Assembly (NCBI GenBank): GCA_028290325.1
Contig: JAQGJY010000191.1
Span: forward strand, 1 to 37,472
Length of the DNA stretch: 37,472 bases
Source of the DNA: Tardiphaga sp.
GTDB lineage: Bacteria > Pseudomonadota > Alphaproteobacteria > Rhizobiales > Xanthobacteraceae
Direction of reading: 5' to 3'
Part shown: piece by piece, positions 33,677 to 37,472 of the stretch
Numbering within the stretch: the first letter of the stretch is position 1
How the letters are laid out: every line of letters starts with the position of its first letter
The notes under the pieces: generated by a model
Databases searched by the model: none
Told to the model about the DNA's origin: nothing
The model's input: only the letters and a program-made list of their open reading frames with translations
Translations under genes and position numbers: made by a program

Positions 33677-33773
33677 GTTTCGCCTACCGCCGTCACCCAG
33701 AGGTGCCGAAGCGAAGCGGAGGCCTCGATCGGCGACGGCGATGCATCCGGGATATGATGCCACCCAGTGCGTC

Positions 33774-34475
33774 TCAAGTTTCCTTGAAACGATAGCCGAC
33801 GCCGTACAACGTCTCGATCATTTCGAAATCGTCATCGACGACCTTGAACTTTTTGCGAAGCCGCTTGATGTGGCTATCGATGGTGCGGTCATCGACATAG
33901 ACCTGATCGTCATAGGCCGCGTCCATCAACGCGTTGCGGCTCTTGACCACGCCGGGCCGAGTCGCCAGCGCCTGCAAGATCAGGAATTCGGTGACGGTGA
34001 GCGTTACCGCCTCGTTCTTCCAAGTGCAGGTGTGACGCTCCGGGTCCATCCGCAGCAGGCCGCGATCCAGCGCCTTGGCATCATTTTCCTTCGGCGTGGC
34101 GGTCGGGTCTTTCGGCGCGGCGCGGCGCAAGACGGCCTTGACGCGCTCGACCAGCAAACGCTGCGAGAATGGTTTGCGGATGAAATCGTCGGCGCCCATC
34201 TTCAGGCCGAACAACTCGTCGATCTCTTCGTCCTTGGAAGTCAGGAAGATCACCGGCAGGTCCGACTTCTGGCGCAGCCGACGCAGCGTCTCCATGCCGT
34301 CCATGCGCGGCATCTTGATATCGAGGATCGCCATGTCCGGCGGACTGGTGCGAAAACCGTCGAGCGCGGAGGCGCCGTCGGTGTAAGTCATGATGCGGTA
34401 GCCTTCGGCTTCCAGCGCGATCGAGACCGAGGTGAGAATGTTGCGGTCGTCATCGACCAGGGCGATTGTGGGCAT
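33774..34475 (-). CDS. chvI: ChvI-type OmpR-family response regulator
   Basis: [59 protein letters not shown]-binding [53 protein letters not shown]. Confidence 0.96.
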   Translation of the reverse strand: MPTIALVDDDRNILTSVSIALEAEGYRIMTYTDGASALDGFRTSPPDMAILDIKMPRMDGMETLRRLRQKSDLPVIFLTSKDEEIDELFGLKMGADDFIRKPFSQRLLVERVKAVLRRAAPKDPTATPKENDAKALDRGLLRMDPERHTCTWKNEAVTLTVTEFLILQALATRPGVVKSRNALMDAAYDDQVYVDDRTIDSHIKRLRKKFKVVDDDFEMIETLYGVGYRFKET

Positions 34476-34680
34476 GAGCCTCTGCTTTCCGAAGCGGGTA
34501 TGTGGCCTTAATAACGGCGGCGACCGATCCCGGCGCGTCGCTGGCCTTTCAACACGGTCCACGAGCAATGCAAGGTGGGCGCAAATGTGGCCGGGTTCCG
34601 TGGCATGTAAATATACAACACCGACTTCAGTTCCTATAAACCGACTTCGACTGCCCCGAAAGGGGGCAGGCTATATTTGA

Positions 34681-35448
34681 GTGGATACCCAAATGCAGCC
34701 GACTGCCGATTTCAACGCCGTCGCCCTCGCCAGGTCGCTGCTGCGGCGTCGGCGACAGGGCGCGCTGGCGACGCTGGTTGCAGGGACCGGCGCCCCGTAT
34801 TGCTCACTGGTCAATGTCGCGAGCCATCCGGATGGCTCGCCGATCCTGCTGATTTCGCGCTTGGCGCTTCACACTCAAAACATTCTCACCGACGACCGGG
34901 TGTCGTTGATGTTGGACGAGCGCGGGCCGGCCGACCCCTTGGAGGGCGCGCGGATCATGCTGTCCGGTCGCGCCATCGCCGCCGGCGCCGATGACGTCGC
35001 ACTGCTGCGGCGGCGTTATCTCGCCGCGCATCCATCCGCGGAATTGTTCGTCGATTTCAAGGATTTCGGCTTCTACCGCATTGCGCCCGCCAGCATCCAT
35101 CTGGTCGCGGGGTTCGGCCGGATCGTTGATCTCGCGCCGGACCAGGTTCTGACCGACCTGACCGGGGCATCCGGGCTGATCGAGGCGGAGCAGGGTGCGG
35201 TCGCCCACATGAATGACGACCACGCTGACGCGCTCGGTCTGTACGCGACGAGGCTGCTCAAAGCCGAACCGGCCGACTGGCGCTGCACCGGTTTGGACCC
35301 TGACGGGCTGGACCTCGCGGCCGGCGACACGACGTTGCGGCTGGATTTTCCGCAGCGCATCGTCACGCCGGGTGATTTACGCAAAATGCTGGCGGAACTG
35401 GCGGCGCAGGCGCGCGCTATCACAGCGGACCTGGCCAACACCGAATGA
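34681..35448 (+). CDS. HugZ-like (FMN-binding split barrel plus DUF2470) protein
   Basis: GALATLVAGTGAPYCSLVNVASHPDGSPILLISRLALHTQNILTDDRVSLML; DFKDFGFYRIAPASIHLVAGFGRIVDL; EQGAVAHMNDDHADAL (DUF2470). GTG start uncertain; ATG at 34693 is an alternative. Confidence 0.9.
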   Translation: MDTQMQPTADFNAVALARSLLRRRRQGALATLVAGTGAPYCSLVNVASHPDGSPILLISRLALHTQNILTDDRVSLMLDERGPADPLEGARIMLSGRAIAAGADDVALLRRRYLAAHPSAELFVDFKDFGFYRIAPASIHLVAGFGRIVDLAPDQVLTDLTGASGLIEAEQGAVAHMNDDHADALGLYATRLLKAEPADWRCTGLDPDGLDLAAGDTTLRLDFPQRIVTPGDLRKMLAELAAQARAITADLANTE

Positions 35449-35598
35449 GTCAATTTTTCGGGGATGCGCTTGGCAAGCCGGGGCTGGGTCACTATTAGAT
35501 CGCCGGGTCACAGCCGGAAGGCTATATTGACGGGGTACCGCGACAGATTCACGACAGCTGGCGTGAGCGAGAACCGCGGGTTCAGGAGGATAACTTCC

Positions 35599-37212
35599 GT
35601 GCAAGAGATGGGCGTTCGTAACAAGGCGTTCGGTGCCGACAAGTTCGGGCTGACAAACCTCAAGGCCGTGAACTGGAATTTCGGCCCGCCGCAGCTCTAT
35701 GAGCACGCGCTCCGCGCTGGCGAAGCCGTGTTGTCCGCCGATGGCGCATTATGCGCCGACACCGGTGAATTCACCGGCCGCAGCCCGAAGGACAAGTTCA
35801 CCGTCAAGGACGCGTCCACCGCCGACATGTGGTGGGCCGGCAACCAGTCGATCACCGCCGAGCAGTTCGAAGCGCTCTACGTCGATTTCAAGAAACACGC
35901 CGAAGGCATGACGCTGTTCGCGCAGGATCTGTACGGCGGCGCCGATCCGACGCATCGCATCAAGACCCGCGTGTTCACCGAACTCGCCTGGCATTCGCTG
36001 TTCATCCGCACGCTGCTGCGTCGTCCCGAAGCCGCCGAACTCGCGGACTTCGAACCTGAACTGACGATTATCGACCTGCCGAGCTTCAAGGCCGATCCGA
36101 AACGTCACGGCGTGCGCTCCGAGAACGTCGTCGCCATCGATTTCGCCCGCAAGATCGTCCTGATCGGCGGGTCTTATTATGCCGGCGAGATGAAGAAGAG
36201 CGTGTTCACGACGCTCAACTACTATCTGCCGAAGAAGAACGTGATGCCGATGCATTGCTCGGCCAATGTCGGACCGGATGGCGATTCCGCGATCTTCTTC
36301 GGCCTCTCGGGGACCGGCAAGACGACGCTGTCGGCCGATCCGAAGCGCACGCTGATCGGCGATGACGAACACGGCTGGGGCGAAGACGGCATCTTCAACT
36401 TCGAAGGCGGCTGCTACGCCAAATGCATCAAGCTGTCGGAAGAAGCCGAGCCGGAAATCTTCGCGGCGTCGAAACGTTTCGGCGCCGTGCTCGAGAACGT
36501 CGTGCTCGGCGAGCACGACCGCGTGCCGGATTTCGACGACGGCTCGAAGACCGAGAACACCCGCTCCGCCTATCCTCTCGAGTTCATTCCCAACGCCTCG
36601 GCGACCAGCCGCGCCGGCCACCCGAAGAACGTGGTGATGCTGGCGGCCGACGCCTTCGGCGTGATGCCGCCGATCGCCAAGCTGACGCCGGCGCAGGCGA
36701 TGTATCATTTCCTGTCCGGCTACACCGCCAAGGTCGCCGGCACCGAACGCGGCCTCGGCAACGATCCGGAGCCGGAATTCTCGACCTGCTTCGGTTCGCC
36801 GTTCCTGCCGCTCGACCCCAGCGTCTACGGCAATCTGCTGCGCAAGCTGATCGCCGAACACAATGTCGATTGCTGGCTCGTCAACACCGGCTGGACCGGC
36901 GGCAAATACGGCGTCGGCTCGCGCATGCCGATCAAGGTGACACGCGCGTTGCTCACCGCCGCGCTGAATGGTTCGCTGCGCAACGTCACATTCCGCACCG
37001 ACAAGTATTTCGGCTTCGCGGTGCCGACCGCGTTGCCGGGCGTGCCGAACGAGATCCTCGATCCGGTCAAGACCTGGAAGGATCCGGCCGAGTATGACGC
37101 GACCGCGCGCCGTCTGGTCGGCATGTTTCAGAAGAATTTCGCCAAGTTCGAATCGCAGGTGGACGCCGACGTCCGCGCCGCCGCGCCCGAGGTCAAGCTG
37201 GCGGCGGAGTAA
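35599..37212 (+). CDS. pckA: Phosphoenolpyruvate carboxykinase (ATP)
   Basis: GTG start preceded by AGGAGGA at 35584-35590; [65 protein letters not shown]. The supplied ORF extends upstream to 35464 without homology-like sequence. Confidence 0.96.
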   Translation: MQEMGVRNKAFGADKFGLTNLKAVNWNFGPPQLYEHALRAGEAVLSADGALCADTGEFTGRSPKDKFTVKDASTADMWWAGNQSITAEQFEALYVDFKKHAEGMTLFAQDLYGGADPTHRIKTRVFTELAWHSLFIRTLLRRPEAAELADFEPELTIIDLPSFKADPKRHGVRSENVVAIDFARKIVLIGGSYYAGEMKKSVFTTLNYYLPKKNVMPMHCSANVGPDGDSAIFFGLSGTGKTTLSADPKRTLIGDDEHGWGEDGIFNFEGGCYAKCIKLSEEAEPEIFAASKRFGAVLENVVLGEHDRVPDFDDGSKTENTRSAYPLEFIPNASATSRAGHPKNVVMLAADAFGVMPPIAKLTPAQAMYHFLSGYTAKVAGTERGLGNDPEPEFSTCFGSPFLPLDPSVYGNLLRKLIAEHNVDCWLVNTGWTGGKYGVGSRMPIKVTRALLTAALNGSLRNVTFRTDKYFGFAVPTALPGVPNEILDPVKTWKDPAEYDATARRLVGMFQKNFAKFESQVDADVRAAAPEVKLAAE

Positions 37213-37240
37213 GCTCCGCTATCGGATGAATGTGCAAAAG

Positions 37241-37264
37241 GGCGGCTCACGGGCCGCCTTTTTT
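37241..37264 (+). terminator. Rho-independent terminator of pckA
   Basis: GGCGGC TCACGG GCCGCC followed by TTTTTT, 29 bp after the pckA stop. Confidence 0.85.
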
Positions 37265-37302
37265 CGGATCGGTCGTTCGGCGGCCAACCAGAAACCGACA
37301 CG

Positions 37303-37332
37303 CAAAAGGCCGGGACAATTCCCGGCCTTTTG
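37303..37332. terminator. Bidirectional terminator-like hairpin
   Basis: CAAAAGGCCGGGA (CAAT) TCCCGGCCTTTTG: 13-bp perfect stem with A-tract/T-tract on either side. Confidence 0.8.
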
Positions 37333-37343
37333 TCGTCAACAGG

Positions 37344-37382
37344 TCGATCGGCGCGGCGGCGCATCACCGCCGCGCCGATCGA
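37344..37382. repeat. Long GC-rich inverted repeat downstream of pckA
   Basis: TCGATCGGCGCGGCGG (CGCATCA) CCGCCGCGCCGATCGA: 16-bp perfect arms, 7-nt loop. Confidence 0.85.
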
Positions 37383-37472
37383 TGTAATGCCTAGAACTGG
37401 TTCTTCGTGTTGTGGCCGCGGCCCGCCTACAGGGCTGCGTGGCCGGCGAAGTTTTCCTTGTGATCGTCGCCG

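Noticed and set aside
35749-36861. 370-aa minus-strand ORF
   Set aside because: Antisense to pckA; no supporting motif.

Overview
This is a high-GC alphaproteobacterial chromosomal window. Gene content and order suggest a Bradyrhizobium/Rhodopseudomonas/Afipia-like Nitrobacteraceae; this is inferred from protein motifs and synteny, with no search run. Most of it is ordinary core or metabolic sequence: (i) the tail of a nitrate/sulfonate/taurine-type ABC transporter, a D-2-hydroxyacid dehydrogenase and a two-domain AprI/Inh-like secreted protein; (ii) a three-subunit molybdenum hydroxylase in S-L-M order with an AYRGAGR 'form II' large subunit, divergent from a 3-oxoacid CoA-transferase pair; (iii) GST, HrpB helicase, a retropepsin-like protease, phosphomannomutase, RadC, methionine aminopeptidase, an MscS-type channel and a K+/Na+:H+ antiporter; (iv) a molybdenum locus of mepA, standalone molbindin, a small secreted protein and modABC, with an unusually short ModC; (v) a PAS-PAS-GGDEF-EAL protein with a degenerate GGDEF site, lepA and a GT39-like glycosyltransferase; (vi) the conserved chvI-chvG-hprK-manX-ptsH regulatory cluster, with a HugZ-like gene and pckA on the other side. 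I saw no tRNA, rRNA, CRISPR, transposase, integrase or phage genes. I found no convincing wholly new multi-gene system. The best leads are the molbindin/secreted protein/short-ModC operon with its structured modA leader, a hairpin that could cover the Shine-Dalgarno of the hydroxylase operon, repeat-like palindromes inside operons, and paired direct repeats in the hugZ and pckA promoters.
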